The notes below the pieces were generated by a model. That model saw nothing but the letters and a program-made list of their open reading frames with translations. It searched no databases and was not told the DNA's origin. Shown here piece after piece: positions 24,677 through 32,236 of a stretch of 32,236 nt of DNA. Made by a program: the position numbers and the translations under genes. This DNA is from Aureispira sp. (GTDB lineage Bacteria > Bacteroidota > Bacteroidia > Chitinophagales > Saprospiraceae). Position 1 is the stretch's first letter. Each line of letters starts with the position of its first letter. Location of the stretch: assembly GCA_024222455.1 (NCBI GenBank), contig JAAEPD010000278.1, forward strand, positions 1 through 32,236. Reading direction: 5' to 3'.

Positions 24677-24679
24677 ATT

Positions 24680-24759
24680 AGTCTGTGAAGTTTTTCTAAC
24701 GGTTTGTTAGAAAATAGCACTACTATTTTTAGCTTGATAAAGTTAAAAATGCATGGACT
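24680..24759 (+). repeat. Three-stem repeat element, copy B, before aroB
   Basis: 80 nt with the same layout as copy A. The outer stem is AGTCTGTG with CATGGACT (two G-U pairs instead of Watson-Crick). Stem 2 is 9 bp perfect (24692-24700 with 24706-24714). Stem 3 is identical to copy A (24725-24733 with 24742-24750, loop TTGATAAA). Stem 2 loop and flanks differ from copy A while pairing is kept. It ends 22 nt before the aroB ATG. Confidence 0.7.
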
Positions 24760-24781
24760 ATTAATTAAAAAATAGCATTAT

Positions 24782-25855
24782 ATGATAGATGCAGGAACTT
24801 ACCAGATTGTATTTGAGCAAGATTCATTTAGTTATTTGAATGAGTTACTTAGCAAAAAAAAATATTCTAAGCATTTTGTATTAGTTGATGAGAATACTCA
24901 GGAGCATTGTTTACCTATTCTTCAAGGAGCTTTAGGAACTTATGAACTCCAAGTTATAACTATTGCAGCAGGGGAGGAACATAAAAATTTGGAAACCTGC
25001 CAGCAAATATGGCAACAACTTTTGGCACTTGGAGCAGACCGAAAAGCTGTCTTGCTCAACTTGGGTGGTGGAGTGATTGGCGATATGGGTGGTTTTTGTG
25101 CAAGCACCTTCAAGAGAGGGATGGATTTCATACAACTGCCTTCTACCTTGCTCTCACAAGTAGATGCTTCGGTTGGTGGTAAGTTGGGAGTTGATTTTGA
25201 GCAGGTGAAAAATATAATAGGCCTATTCAATACTCCTCAAGCAGTGATTGTGCATAGTGATTTTTTGAAAACATTGCCATTAAGAGAAATATACAGCGGT
25301 TTTGCCGAAACGATCAAACATGCCTTAATTCAAGATAAGGAACAATGGACTAAAATAAGTCAGTGGACTAGTTTAGAAAATGTAGATTGGGCACCTGTAA
25401 TAGAACATTCCATTCAAATTAAAAATAGGATTGTCCAACAAGATCCGACAGAACAGAATATTCGAAAGTCTTTAAATTTTGGACATACTATAGGGCATGC
25501 TTTAGAGAGTTTGAGTTTTCAGACTGCTGCGCCTTTATTGCATGGTGAGGCTGTGGCTATTGGGATGATTTGTGAGAGCTATTTGTCTCATAAATTGTTG
25601 GGTATGTCTCCACAGGGGTTGAAAGAAATTACCGATTTTATTTTGAACTTATACACCTTCCCACCATTAGCCGCACTAGAAGAAAAAGCTTTTTTGCAGT
25701 TGATACAACAAGACAAAAAGAACGAACAAGAACAGCTCTGTTTTACCTTGTTGAAAGGGATAGGTGAATTTGCTATTAATATAGACATTGGAGTGGAGGC
25801 TATTTTGGAAAGTATTGAGTACATACAAAAAGAGTTAACTATTAAACAAATATAG
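24782..25855 (+). CDS. aroB: 3-dehydroquinate synthase
   Basis: Second step of the shikimate pathway: closes DAHP to 3-dehydroquinate with NAD+ and a divalent metal, in the cytoplasm. At 357 residues the length is usual. Seen: NAD-binding GGGVIGDMGGF (95-105), QLPSTLLSQVDASVGGK (118-134), KNIIGLF (143-149), and the three metal ligands Glu176 (FAETIKH), His235 (FGHTIGHALE) and His254 (LHGEAVAIGM). It is the first gene after a strong terminator, with repeat element B in its leader region. aroC follows after one intervening gene, so two chorismate-pathway steps are probably expressed together. Confidence 0.95.
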   Translation: MIDAGTYQIVFEQDSFSYLNELLSKKKYSKHFVLVDENTQEHCLPILQGALGTYELQVITIAAGEEHKNLETCQQIWQQLLALGADRKAVLLNLGGGVIGDMGGFCASTFKRGMDFIQLPSTLLSQVDASVGGKLGVDFEQVKNIIGLFNTPQAVIVHSDFLKTLPLREIYSGFAETIKHALIQDKEQWTKISQWTSLENVDWAPVIEHSIQIKNRIVQQDPTEQNIRKSLNFGHTIGHALESLSFQTAAPLLHGEAVAIGMICESYLSHKLLGMSPQGLKEITDFILNLYTFPPLAALEEKAFLQLIQQDKKNEQEQLCFTLLKGIGEFAINIDIGVEAILESIEYIQKELTIKQI

Positions 25856-25957
25856 CTTCCCTAAAATAAACTGCTTGTTGGCCATAAATATTAGCCAATT
25901 ATCCTATATTATAATAGCTTTAGTCAAAACTAGTTAAAACCCTAAAGTATTAAAATA

Positions 25958-27286
25958 ATGGCTAAAAAAGTTATACGTGTAGGAAAATGGGACTGCAATA
26001 GTTGTGGGCAAATAGGAATACATGGTCCCTCTACAAAATGTCCTAAATGTGGCTCTACAAGACCCCAAAATGTTAAATTTTATCTGGATGATAATGCTCC
26101 TATAGTCAGAGATGTCCGAAAGATTAGGGAGGCTTATGCTGGTGCAGACTGGATTTGTGATCATTGTCAGGCACACAATAAAGCTAAGGATACACACTGT
26201 AAATCCTGTGGTAATATTCGGGATGGTTTAGACCGAACAACATTGGATGTTGTAGGTCGAACAGCTAAATCCAGGACAAAAACTAAGCGAGCTAAAGGTT
26301 TGTTGGCTTGGTGGGATAGGCAAAATATGGTGACTAAGACCATAATTGCTATAGTCTTAATTTATGGTTTAACTTTTATGTATAGAACAACATTTAAAAG
26401 TAAACCAACTGAATATTATAGCTTTGCGAATAATCGTTATAAAACAGAAATACCTATAGTAAGTAGAATGGGAAAGGTGGAAAATTTCTATTTTAAAACT
26501 AGTGTTTTGATTAGTTATGACACTACGCATCAATTAGAAGGTTGGGATTTGCCAGAAGGTGCCTATAAGGTCAAGTCTAAGAAAGAAGTAAAAGAATATG
26601 AATCTAGAAAGGTAGGAGAAAAGGATGTAACCAAGACTGGAAATGGAACTTCGCCACCTCGTTCTAAAAGAGGGTTCCGAATTTTGAGTAAGAAAGCGAA
26701 AAAAGAAAAAGATGGGTATGAAAAGGTGCGAGATGGCTATACAACAGAAAGAAAGCGAGAAAGAGTAAAAGTAGGAACAGAGGAGTATAAATGTGGTACT
26801 AAAAATATGGGCAATGGCTATTTTGAAGATAAATATTGTTCAAGGGCAGTTTATGACTATGAATGGGTTGAAAAGAGAGTGAAAAAGTATAAAAAGGTGC
26901 CTAAATATAAAAAGGTAACCTACTACAGTTGGTCTTATATAGAGTCTGAACCGATTTATAAGAAGTTTCCTATTTATGCTCAATATCACAGATACAAATT
27001 AGATGTTCGAGATATACGAAGAGTGGAGCTAACAGAACAAAGCCGAGCTTTCAGGTATCCTTTGTACTCGCTTCGTAAAAAGAAAAATGAAGTAGTAGAA
27101 GGACAAGAACAAGATTTTGGACTATCTCTTTTCTTACTTAGAGATGAAAGAGATTTTGAGAAAGTAGAAGAGGTGTTGGTTAATCAGAAACAATGGAAAA
27201 AGTATAATAGAAACGATCAGGTAATCTTATTTTATGATAAAAAGGGGGAGCCTTCTGTAGTAACCCCTAATTATTGGATGAATTAA
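25958..27286 (+). CDS. Membrane protein with two N-terminal zinc ribbons
   Basis: A 442-residue protein. The first ribbon is Cys13-x2-Cys16...Cys28-x2-Cys31. The second is Cys67-x2-Cys70...Cys81-x2-Cys84 within DWICDHCQAHNKAKDTHC, matching the RanBP2-type zinc finger layout (W-x-C-x2-C-x3-N-x6-C-x2-C). Then come a basic stretch, one membrane segment (about 125-142), and a long, very Lys/Arg/Tyr-rich part. That part includes Cys-Gly-Thr...Tyr-Cys near residues 281-297 and KKYKKVPKYKKVTYYSWSYIE. With no signal peptide, the zinc part would be cytoplasmic and the basic part outside. RanBP2-type fingers can bind RNA or ubiquitin in eukaryotes; the bacterial role is unknown. It lies between aroB (102 nt) and aroC (25 nt), probably in the same transcript. 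Confidence 0.75.
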   Translation: MAKKVIRVGKWDCNSCGQIGIHGPSTKCPKCGSTRPQNVKFYLDDNAPIVRDVRKIREAYAGADWICDHCQAHNKAKDTHCKSCGNIRDGLDRTTLDVVGRTAKSRTKTKRAKGLLAWWDRQNMVTKTIIAIVLIYGLTFMYRTTFKSKPTEYYSFANNRYKTEIPIVSRMGKVENFYFKTSVLISYDTTHQLEGWDLPEGAYKVKSKKEVKEYESRKVGEKDVTKTGNGTSPPRSKRGFRILSKKAKKEKDGYEKVRDGYTTERKRERVKVGTEEYKCGTKNMGNGYFEDKYCSRAVYDYEWVEKRVKKYKKVPKYKKVTYYSWSYIESEPIYKKFPIYAQYHRYKLDVRDIRRVELTEQSRAFRYPLYSLRKKKNEVVEGQEQDFGLSLFLLRDERDFEKVEEVLVNQKQWKKYNRNDQVILFYDKKGEPSVVTPNYWMN

Positions 27287-27311
27287 TATTAAGAGAGAAG
27301 AATAGAAGAAT

Positions 27312-28391
27312 ATGGCAGGAAATACATTTGGGAAGCTGTTCAAAATCATGACTTATGGCGAATCGCATGGAGCAGGTATAGGTGTGGTGATTGATGGTTG
27401 TCCAGCAGGAGTAGAATTGGATATTGAATTTATAAAATACCAATTGAGCAGAAGAAGACCGGGGCAGTCCAAAATAGTAACACAACGTAAAGAAAAGGAT
27501 CAGTTTGTAATTCAGTCTGGAGTGTTTGAAGGTAAAACTACAGGTACTCCAATCAATCTGTTTATAGCCAACACAGATCAACGATCCAAGGATTATAGTC
27601 ATATCCAAAACACATTTAGACCTTCGCATGCAGACTATACCTATTTTGCAAAGTATGGCGATGTGAGAGACTATAGAGGAGGAGGACGTTCTTCTGCTAG
27701 AGAGACTGCTGCTCGTGTAGCTGCTGGAGCTATAGCACAATCTATTCTGAAGCAAAAAGGAATAGAAATAACTGCTTATGTAAGCCAAGTAGGCTATTTA
27801 AAGCTTGATAAAAACTATACAGAGCTAGATTTTTCTAGATTAGAAGAAAACCCAGTACGTTGTCCAGATTTAGATTTAGCTGCGGAAATGGAGACATATA
27901 TTAAACAGATAAAAAAAGAAGGAGATACAGTAGGTGGTGTAGTATCTTGTGTAGTGAGAGGTTGCCCAGCTGGTTTGGGTGAACCTGTTTTTGACCGATT
28001 GCATGCAGAGCTAGGCAAGGCTATATTGAGTATCAATGCTTGCAAGGGTTTTGAGTATGGTTCTGGTTTTGATGGAGTGGTTATGTGTGGTTCTGAGCAT
28101 AACGATTTGTTTTATAAGGATAGTGAGGAAATCAAAACTAAAACCAACTATTCGGGAGGTGTGCAAGGTGGTATTTCTAATGGTATGGATATTTATTTTA
28201 GAGCAGCTTTTAAGCCTGTAGCAACCATTATGCGAGATCAGGCATCTATAGATAAAAAAGGTGAAGAAGCTACAGTATCTGGCAAGGGAAGACATGATCC
28301 TTGTGTGGTGCCTCGTGCAGTACCTATAGTGGAAGCTATGGCTGCTTTGGTACTCTTGGATGCATGGTTATTGCATCAAGCAAAAATATAA
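27312..28391 (+). CDS. aroC: Chorismate synthase
   Basis: Last step of the shikimate pathway: 5-enolpyruvylshikimate 3-phosphate to chorismate, requiring reduced FMN, in the cytoplasm. At 359 residues the length is usual. Seen: GESHG (16-20), SRRRPGQS (46-53), [35 protein letters not shown] (signature region about 106-140), and near the end [21 protein letters not shown]. The start ATG is firm because NTFGKLF follows immediately, as in the family. The following gene starts 4 nt after the stop, so the membrane-protein array is joined to the aro transcript. Confidence 0.96.
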   Translation: MAGNTFGKLFKIMTYGESHGAGIGVVIDGCPAGVELDIEFIKYQLSRRRPGQSKIVTQRKEKDQFVIQSGVFEGKTTGTPINLFIANTDQRSKDYSHIQNTFRPSHADYTYFAKYGDVRDYRGGGRSSARETAARVAAGAIAQSILKQKGIEITAYVSQVGYLKLDKNYTELDFSRLEENPVRCPDLDLAAEMETYIKQIKKEGDTVGGVVSCVVRGCPAGLGEPVFDRLHAELGKAILSINACKGFEYGSGFDGVVMCGSEHNDLFYKDSEEIKTKTNYSGGVQGGISNGMDIYFRAAFKPVATIMRDQASIDKKGEEATVSGKGRHDPCVVPRAVPIVEAMAALVLLDAWLLHQAKI

Positions 28392-28395
28392 ATAT

Positions 28396-28911
28396 ATGGA
28401 AGTTTTAGATGAACAGGAAGATAATTTTAGAGATAATTCAAAGTATTATCTAATCTATGGAATAGTGCTGTTCACTATTATTCAAACAGCTTTCTTATTG
28501 GATAGAAGAAACTATATTAGCTTAATTCCTACGGTAGATTCAGGAATGAGTCCTTATGTACTACTTGTTTTGATGGGGCTGTGCACTTGGTGGTTATTCT
28601 CAGAGATTTTAAGGTATAAAGATGAGGGTGAAAAAAAAGATTTTTTCTTTATACTTAGATCTGGGTTGCCTTCTCTTATTGGTGTGTTATGGGGTGTGCT
28701 CCCTATTCGATTCACCTTTCCTGATATTATGTATGAGGGGTCACCTGCTTCTTTTATTAATGGCTTAGTGATGTTTTTTACCTATTTCTTAGGGTCAATG
28801 TTTGTTGGAAAATTCTTTGAATTAAGCAAACTATCTAGGACTGTAAGGGATTTTGGAAAGACCCCTAAAGAACGTGCTGCAAAGTATTCAACTAAAAAAC
28901 GTAATAAATAA
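28396..28911 (+). CDS. Membrane protein, array member 1 (MEVLD family)
   Basis: A 171-residue protein with about four membrane segments (roughly 19-37, 48-68, 85-103, 112-135) and a basic C-terminal tail. It opens with MEVLD, a start motif shared by the four genes that follow. The larger size and weaker match make it the most distant member. Start choice: the frame is open upstream inside aroC to 28360, but ATG 28396 gives the shared MEVLD start 4 nt after the aroC stop. The stop overlaps the next start (TAATG). Function unknown. Confidence 0.7.
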   Translation: MEVLDEQEDNFRDNSKYYLIYGIVLFTIIQTAFLLDRRNYISLIPTVDSGMSPYVLLVLMGLCTWWLFSEILRYKDEGEKKDFFFILRSGLPSLIGVLWGVLPIRFTFPDIMYEGSPASFINGLVMFFTYFLGSMFVGKFFELSKLSRTVRDFGKTPKERAAKYSTKKRNK

Positions 28912-29342
28912 TGCAAGTTTTAGACAATTTTGGAGCTAAGCCTAAAGGGCAAAAAGGGGGAGGACACAAACTCTTATACTATTATATATATAGTATGGGC
29001 TTGTTTTTAGCAGTACCCGGACTTTTAGGGTTAGTGAGTATGGGAATACTTGATGATGATACAGTGTTTAATACCTCTTGGGGCTTTGTATGGTTAGGCT
29101 TACTCTTTGTGTTGCTGGTTGTTTTTTATAACAAGGTGATGCAGGGCCTTTTGATGGCAATAGGAGGGGCAATGCTGGCCTTTTTTATTAGTTTTTGGGT
29201 GACTGGTTTTTTTGTAGACTCCCTCTTGCATATCAGTAGAGATGAGCCTATTTATGCAGGGCTAGTAGCTTATTTGTGTCACTGGGTGACCACTGTGCTG
29301 ATTCCTGCGCTTCATTATGTGGGTACCGAAAAATTAGAGTAA
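28911..29342 (+). CDS. Membrane protein, array member 2
   Basis: A 143-residue protein with four hydrophobic segments. Start motif MQVLDN, then HKLLYYYIYSMGLFL, LDDDTVFN between segments 1 and 2, and RDEPIYAG before segment 4. These same marks occur in member 3 (HKILYYLIYSLSLFL, LDDDTLFN, RDQPLLSG), showing recent duplication. The start overlaps the previous stop by one base (TAATG), so translation is probably coupled. No known domain recognised. Confidence 0.72.
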   Translation: MQVLDNFGAKPKGQKGGGHKLLYYYIYSMGLFLAVPGLLGLVSMGILDDDTVFNTSWGFVWLGLLFVLLVVFYNKVMQGLLMAIGGAMLAFFISFWVTGFFVDSLLHISRDEPIYAGLVAYLCHWVTTVLIPALHYVGTEKLE

Positions 29343-29768
29343 ATGGAATTACTAGATAACCAGAATAAGGACTTTTTGAAAAAAAAAGCAGAGCATAAAA
29401 TCTTATACTACCTGATTTATAGCCTAAGTTTATTTCTTGTAGTCTTAGGGGCTTTGAGTTTAGTCAAAGGAGGCCATTTAGATGATGATACCTTATTTAA
29501 TTCAGAGTTGTTTGTTGCTTGGCTTAGCATTTATTTTGTCTGTACTTTATTGTTTTATCGTAAAGTGATCACCTCTTCTTGGTGGTTTGTAGTTTGGGCT
29601 GTTGCAGGATTTGTAGCAGGGTTCTTTTTGGCTGGGTATATGGTCGATGTTTGGTTTGATACAGGAAGAGATCAACCTCTTTTATCTGGAATACTGATTT
29701 ATTTAGGTTATTGGATTGGTACACTGCTTTTGCCTGTAGGGCATTATATTTATAGTAAAGCAAAATAG
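29343..29768 (+). CDS. Membrane protein, array member 3
   Basis: A 141-residue protein with four membrane segments. It shares MELLDN, LYYLIYS, LDDDTLFN, LLFYRKVIT and GRDQPLLSGILIYLGYWIGTLLLP with its neighbours. Its ATG follows directly after the previous stop codon with no gap. The 'F-Y-[NR]-K' turn after segment 2 and the Asp/Glu-Pro before segment 4 are the best-kept polar positions in the family and may be functional. No known domain recognised. Confidence 0.72.
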   Translation: MELLDNQNKDFLKKKAEHKILYYLIYSLSLFLVVLGALSLVKGGHLDDDTLFNSELFVAWLSIYFVCTLLFYRKVITSSWWFVVWAVAGFVAGFFLAGYMVDVWFDTGRDQPLLSGILIYLGYWIGTLLLPVGHYIYSKAK

Positions 29769-30197
29769 ATGGAAATATTAGATGATTTAGAACTGGAAGG
29801 TAAACCCCAGTTACCCAAAGTGAATGTTGGAGATTATGGGATTTATGCATTTATTTTGTTTTTAATGGTCGTCGGAACTTTTACATTGTCAAGTATAGAT
29901 CTTGTTGAGCCCTTTCCTCTATTGGAATCGCCAGTAGGTTTATTGTTTTGCTTTGCCTTATTTTGTGTAACTACGCTATTTTATAGAAAGACAGTTACTC
30001 CAAAACCTTGGGTGTTATTATGGGGAGTTATTGGTTTTTTGGTGGGAGGATTTATAGCTGCTTTTATGGTGGATGAAATGATGGGAATAGGGCGAAGTGA
30101 ACCTATTTTAGCAGGGGTGTTTATGTGGTTCTTTTACTGTGTAGGAACTTTGATTTTATCTTTAATTATCTTTGGGATAAAACGGCAACGAGCTTAG
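29769..30197 (+). CDS. Membrane protein, array member 4
   Basis: A 142-residue protein with four membrane segments. It shares MEILDD, TLFYRKTVTPKPW, GFLVGGFIAAFMVDEM and GRSEPILAGVFMWFFYCVGTL with members 2, 3 and 5. Its ATG follows directly after the previous stop. The LDDDT loop of members 2 and 3 is replaced by IDLVEPFPLLES, so the loop between segments 1 and 2 is the variable part. No known domain recognised. Confidence 0.72.
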   Translation: MEILDDLELEGKPQLPKVNVGDYGIYAFILFLMVVGTFTLSSIDLVEPFPLLESPVGLLFCFALFCVTTLFYRKTVTPKPWVLLWGVIGFLVGGFIAAFMVDEMMGIGRSEPILAGVFMWFFYCVGTLILSLIIFGIKRQRA

Positions 30198-30239
30198 TTT
30201 TAAACGACAATATTTAATTTAGATATTATTATATAATAT

Positions 30240-30244
30240 AGGAG
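30240..30244 (+). promoter_or_regulatory. Clear Shine-Dalgarno site before array member 5
   Basis: AGGAG lies 4 nt before the ATG at 30249. Most genes in this window have no such site. It fits the fact that this gene, unlike members 2-4, is not directly joined to the previous stop codon (51-nt gap) and needs its own ribosome entry. Confidence 0.45.
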
Positions 30245-30248
30245 ACTG

Positions 30249-30710
30249 ATGGAGTTATTGGATGATTTAGGAATAGGGAATGTTGTTCAAATTCGAAAGC
30301 CTGAGCGCAAGCATTATTTCATTTATGCAGGGGTGCAGTTACTCCTGTTTGTAGGTTTGTATGTTGCTGTGAAATCTGGTATAGTCGCCTATTATGTTGA
30401 AGTTTTGGAAGCTAAGGAAGGGGGTGTTCTATGTGGATTGATTATTTTTGCTACACTTATATTTTATCATTTTACGATTACAATTATTAGTAAAATATAT
30501 CTGTTTATAGGAACATTTATAGGTGTTTCAATAGGTTTGTTTGTAGCTGTTTTGGGGACGAGTCTGATCGTAGATATAGATGTAGATGAGCATGAATTGA
30601 TCGCTTTTTGTTTGTGGTTAGGTTATCTATTAGGAACTGCAAGTTTGCCCCCTTTTATTGCTTGGGCTAGGAGAAATTTGATAGTCGTTGATAAAGAAGA
30701 AGAAAGCTAG
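30249..30710 (+). CDS. Membrane protein, array member 5
   Basis: A 153-residue protein with four membrane segments. Start motif MELLDD, then KHYFIYAGVQLLLFVG, FATLIFYHFTIT, a Gly-rich segment 3 (FIGTFIGVSIGLFVAVLG), VDEHELIAFCLWLGYLLGTASLP, and a charged tail. It aligns with members 2-4, but the Asp/Glu-Pro mark before segment 4 has become DEHEL. It is separated from member 4 by 51 nt and has its own Shine-Dalgarno site. No known domain recognised. Confidence 0.7.
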   Translation: MELLDDLGIGNVVQIRKPERKHYFIYAGVQLLLFVGLYVAVKSGIVAYYVEVLEAKEGGVLCGLIIFATLIFYHFTITIISKIYLFIGTFIGVSIGLFVAVLGTSLIVDIDVDEHELIAFCLWLGYLLGTASLPPFIAWARRNLIVVDKEEES

Positions 30711-30715
30711 TTTTG
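30688..30715 (+). promoter_or_regulatory. Possible promoter for the STAND-like gene
   Basis: TTG (30688-30690), 17 nt, then TAGTTTTG (30708-30715) fits the Bacteroidota pattern and overlaps the end of array member 5. It would give a leader of about 65 nt before the ATG at 30784. Confidence 0.4.
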
Positions 30716-30783
30716 TAGCCATCTTCTATTATTTCAGATATAACTTATATATTAATTCTACATCTGTAAAAAAAACTTAAGAA

Positions 30784-32100
30784 ATGCTTCAGATTACCCC
30801 AGCCTATTTAGGTGGAAAAATAGGTATTCAACATATTTTGAATAACTATTATGAAGAGCAAATTCAATCTATTGAAGATGTTCAACAGAAGCTTATTGCC
30901 CGACAGGTGATAGAAGAGGGATTGATTGTAGGAGGTGTTCGGGTCAGTTTGGCAGAGGCTATTGTCAAGAGAAATTACAGGGTCAGCGATGAATTGCTGA
31001 GTCAATTGCTAAAAACCCGATTGATACGCATCGAAAACACCCATCTGGGTAGAGCTTTTGAGGTTTCGCATGATACTTTAGTTGAGCCAATTCTGGAGTC
31101 GTTTTCTAAACGATTTGAAAAAGAACAAGCCATAAAACTACAAGAAGAGTTAGAACGCCAGCAGGCAGCAGAACTCAAGAAACTGGCAGAGGAGAACAAG
31201 GATCTGAAACTGGTTCGGATGCGTCAGCATATTGCTGGAGGAATCGTTACATTTGCTTTATTGGTCTGTATTCTTATTTTGTTGTTTTTATCCTTTTCTA
31301 ATCAGGGTAGACATTTGGAACTTACAGAAAGAGAATTGACATCAGGTGTTTATGAAAAAAAATACTTCAATGCCCTTCGTTTACACTTGGTCGAAAATAA
31401 ATACCAAGAAGCTTTAGATGCTTACCATGAAACTATTGCTCATGTTTTGGAGGGATATTCTACTGAAAATTTAGATACCTTTAATTATGGGGTAGAAACT
31501 AATGGTCAGGGAAACGTTTTTTATTACAAACTCAGATTTGGAATTACCCCCAGTATTGATAGCTTGAGCCAACCTATTCAAGACTATATTACAGCTTGCA
31601 AAGCAAAACTTACTCAAAAAAATAAGGCTCAAAAATTACAAAGCTATTATTATTATTTTATAGAATCTGGGCAGTTGGATAGCGCTATATTGATTGGGAA
31701 ACAGGCTATTGATGTACAATATAGTATGTCTGAAGTATGGGAAATGGTTTCCTCTCATGATAATTTATTTCGTCAATGGTTAATCCAGCATCCTGATGAA
31801 GTTTTGTATCAAGAAATTTTCCAGATACATTTCAAACTGTTGCAGTTTTATCAAAAACAGCATATTTGGATGTGGCTTGCAGAATATAGCAAGATTGGCT
31901 ACCAAACCAATAGACCAAAACGATTGGAGCGTTATCATCATCAACTTCAAGAGTTATATCATATTCTACAATATTATGAGCCATTAATAGCCCCGAACTT
32001 GCCCGAAGATTGGCCATACTGCAAAAGATGGATGACCCATTTAGACAGATTTGAAAAGGGTGTAATATTTGAAGAACCTGCTTTTATTAAAGGCTATTAA
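30784..32100 (+). CDS. C-terminal part of a STAND-ATPase-like protein, ATPase domain missing
   Basis: A 438-residue protein that begins inside a recognisable architecture. Residues 1-105 look like the winged-helix segment following the ATPase in nSTAND-type proteins: ITPAYLG, EDVQQKLIARQVIEEGLI, LLKTRLIRIE, and the typical AFEVSHDTLVEPI (91-103). Then come a Glu/Gln/Lys-rich coiled coil (about 108-145), one membrane segment (about 150-172), and a helical, TPR-like exported or cytoplasmic part to the end. No Walker A or B is present, and an in-frame TAA lies 3 nt before the ATG (30778-30780), so the ATPase half has been lost rather than overlooked. It is either a 5'-truncated pseudogene or a reduced stand-alone protein. 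The long intact frame and a possible promoter favour some retained use. Family assignment is from pattern only. Confidence 0.6.
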   Translation: MLQITPAYLGGKIGIQHILNNYYEEQIQSIEDVQQKLIARQVIEEGLIVGGVRVSLAEAIVKRNYRVSDELLSQLLKTRLIRIENTHLGRAFEVSHDTLVEPILESFSKRFEKEQAIKLQEELERQQAAELKKLAEENKDLKLVRMRQHIAGGIVTFALLVCILILLFLSFSNQGRHLELTERELTSGVYEKKYFNALRLHLVENKYQEALDAYHETIAHVLEGYSTENLDTFNYGVETNGQGNVFYYKLRFGITPSIDSLSQPIQDYITACKAKLTQKNKAQKLQSYYYYFIESGQLDSAILIGKQAIDVQYSMSEVWEMVSSHDNLFRQWLIQHPDEVLYQEIFQIHFKLLQFYQKQHIWMWLAEYSKIGYQTNRPKRLERYHHQLQELYHILQYYEPLIAPNLPEDWPYCKRWMTHLDRFEKGVIFEEPAFIKGY

Positions 32101-32236
32101 TTCAATCAATCTTTAGGGGTATTCAGGAGTAAAATAAATAAACATTTTAGTTATTTTAATTAACTATAAAGGCCTTATAACCATTGCTATAAGACAAAAC
32201 AAAGTGTTTTTTGAGGTGTATCAATTTAGCGGGACA

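Noticed and set aside
25958-26230. Recent transfer from a eukaryote because of the RanBP2-type finger
   Set aside because: This small four-Cys layout is easily reached and is known in bacterial zinc-ribbon proteins; base composition looks like the neighbours.
27267-27788. 173-codon minus-strand open frame opposite aroC
   Set aside because: It lies wholly antisense to a well-supported chorismate synthase and the end of the zinc-ribbon gene; its product is Ser/Cys/Tyr-rich low complexity with no recognisable domain.

Overview
The window looks like a chromosomal segment of an AT-rich Bacteroidota bacterium. The signs are a GldA-type gliding ABC ATPase, Bacteroidota-style promoters (TTG/TTTG, about 20 nt, TAnnTTTG), weak Shine-Dalgarno sites, many lipoproteins with an [AS]-C lipobox, and mevalonate-pathway genes. 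The gene content recalls the Saprospiria (Saprospira/Aureispira type). That last placement is a guess from gene content; no marker gene here proves it.

Layout. 1-82: the last codons of a possible + strand gene. 223-3531 (minus): a DsbD-type thiol reductant conductor with a duplicated N-terminal alpha domain, plus a stand-alone secreted copy of the same domain. 3641-4546 (minus): gldA. 4681-9811 (minus): a surface-glycan unit made of a GT2 polyprenyl-phosphate-type glycosyltransferase and two paralogous GT-C-like multi-pass membrane proteins, one with an extra C-terminal beta-sandwich-like domain. 10022-11654: two exported proteins of unknown role, divergently transcribed. 11822-14237 (plus): a GHMP kinase of the mevalonate pathway, an alpha/beta-hydrolase fold protein that lacks catalytic Ser and His, and a small unknown protein. 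14247-18583 (minus): four exported proteins, three of them lipoproteins and one with leucine-rich repeats. 18798-20476 (minus): two tandem PPK2 polyphosphate kinases. 20946-24589 (plus): diphosphomevalonate decarboxylase, a SurA/parvulin-like lipoprotein, a lipoprotein of unknown function and a MORN-like lipoprotein. 24782-28391 (plus): aroB, a two-zinc-ribbon membrane protein, and aroC. 28396-30710 (plus): a tight array of five paralogous small membrane proteins. 30784-32100 (plus): the C-terminal half of a STAND-ATPase-like protein without its ATPase part.

How the genes fit together. GHMP kinase and MvaD serve isoprenoid synthesis, which supplies the polyprenyl phosphate that the GT2/GT-C pair would use. 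AroB and AroC are two steps of chorismate synthesis. The PPK2 pair handles polyphosphate/nucleotide phosphate transfer. The least ordinary parts are: (i) an 80-nt, three-stem repeat found in front of the GHMP kinase gene and of aroB, with a related part-copy in front of gldA, whose stems are kept by paired changes; (ii) the five-gene membrane array followed by an ATPase-less STAND remnant; (iii) the triple DsbD-alpha arrangement; (iv) the pseudo-hydrolase. No rRNA, tRNA, CRISPR array, IS element or transposase was seen.
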